From Bog-159 sp035499555 (lineage in GTDB: Bacteria; Acidobacteriota; Terriglobia; Bryobacterales; Bryobacteraceae), in contig DATJYO010000073.1 in the NCBI GenBank assembly GCA_035499555.1, positions 62,001 to 126,000 of the forward strand: a stretch of 64,000 bases of DNA, written 5' to 3'. Below, in pieces: positions 63,489 to 64,000 of the stretch. Under the pieces are notes generated by a model, which saw nothing but the letters and a program-made list of their open reading frames with translations, did no database searches and was not told where the DNA came from. The position numbers and the translations under genes are program-made. Each line of letters starts with the position of its first letter. The first letter of the stretch is position 1.

Positions 63489-64000
63489 ATGCCTTTTATC
63501 CACGATGATTTTCTGCTGGCGAACCGGGCGGCGCGCCGGCTCTATCACCAGTTTGCGGAAGAACAGCCGATCCTGGACTTCCACTGCCATCTGCCCCCCA
63601 ACGACATCGCGGAAAACCGGCAGTTCCAAAACCTGTTTGAAATCTGGCTGGAGGGGGATCACTATAAGTGGCGCGCCATGCGGGCCAATGGCGTCGCCGA
63701 ACGTTACTGTACCGGCGACGCAGATCCTTTCGCGAAGTTTCAGGCCTGGGCCGCCACCGTGCCGCACACTTTACGCAATCCGCTGTATCACTGGACCCAC
63801 CTTGAATTGAAGCGCTATTTCGGTATCGAGGACCTGCTCGACGAGGCGCGCGCGGCGCATGTCTGGGAACAGGCCAACGCGCTGCTGGCCACGCCCGAAC
63901 TGCGGCCGCACGGGATCCTGAAACGGTTCGGTGTCACCGCGGTGTGCACCACGGACGATCCGGCGGATGACCTCGCCTGCCACCGCGCCATCGCCGCCTC
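63489..64000 (+). CDS. uxaC: Glucuronate isomerase, N-terminal part (runs off the right edge)
   Basis: The first 170 residues match UxaC: MPFIHDDFLLANRAARRLYHQFAEEQPILDFHCHLPPNDIAENRQF, with the metal ligands His-x-His (HCH), FEIWLEGDHYKWRAMRANGV and PLYHWTHLELKRYFGI, and AVCTTDDPADDL. UxaC isomerises D-glucuronate and D-galacturonate to their ketose forms, the first step of hexuronate breakdown. GAGG lies near the ATG. The remaining two thirds of the gene are beyond the window. Confidence 0.93.
   Translation, partial: MPFIHDDFLLANRAARRLYHQFAEEQPILDFHCHLPPNDIAENRQFQNLFEIWLEGDHYKWRAMRANGVAERYCTGDADPFAKFQAWAATVPHTLRNPLYHWTHLELKRYFGIEDLLDEARAAHVWEQANALLATPELRPHGILKRFGVTAVCTTDDPADDLACHRAIAA

Overview
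This window is about 64 kb of GC-rich bacterial chromosome. The gene content suggests an Acidobacteriota member of the Solibacter/Bryobacter type (inference from family content; there is no rRNA or marker gene to confirm it). The pointers are three very large MacB/FtsX-type 'ADOP' permeases plus the tail of a fourth, a GloVer-repeat secreted protein, a VWFA-related acidobacterial protein, many secreted glycoside hydrolases and many Tat-exported proteins. No integrase, transposase, phage gene or CRISPR array was seen.

Layout. 1-8 kb: small membrane and YCII-like proteins, a CrtI-like FAD oxidoreductase, secreted proteins, and a LytS/LytTR two-component pair. 7.9-8.9 kb: decaying DNA with a frameshifted exported propeller-repeat gene and the last 41 codons of a lost ADOP permease. 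9-16.7 kb: an ADOP permease, a two-gene SPFH operon, an NTF2-like protein, and a three-gene operon of two related small membrane proteins plus an uncharacterised protein. 16.8-23.6 kb: GH27 alpha-galactosidase, a DUF4038 hydrolase, a cupin/SnoaL fusion and a GloVer-repeat protein. 24.0-29.3 kb: a complete formate dehydrogenase-N type operon (alpha, beta, gamma, FdhE) whose catalytic subunit reads an in-frame UGA as selenocysteine, with a plausible SECIS hairpin right after it and a sigma70-like promoter. A tRNA-Gln(CUG) follows. 29.6-36.9 kb: GH13 enzyme, VWFA-related protein, small membrane proteins, a TPR-like secreted protein, and a hybrid sensor kinase that has lost its phosphoacceptor residues. 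37.0-45.4 kb: a TetR / quinol-monooxygenase / iron-alcohol dehydrogenase unit (dehydrogenase frameshifted), an NmrA-like reductase, an M20 amidohydrolase, a radical SAM protein, a GNAT, an MDR oxidoreductase, and an ArsR-SRPBCC pair.

45.6-53.7 kb holds the most unusual system: seven genes in a near-continuous chain of start/stop overlaps. They encode a Tat-type PQQ-like propeller, a second propeller, a Tat-type polyferredoxin, a NapH/NosR-like membrane Fe-S protein, a membrane-extended NuoE, an HndC-like NuoF, and a protein joining a NuoG-type [2Fe-2S] domain to a GltD-like flavoprotein. I infer a membrane redox complex that connects a cytoplasmic NAD(P)H module to Fe-S and propeller proteins outside the membrane. 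No hydrogenase, formate dehydrogenase or other catalytic subunit is present in this cluster.

53.7-64 kb: a Tat-exported glycosidase-like protein, two more ADOP permeases, a GH29 fucosidase, an NmrA-like protein, and the start of glucuronate isomerase (uxaC), which runs off the right edge.
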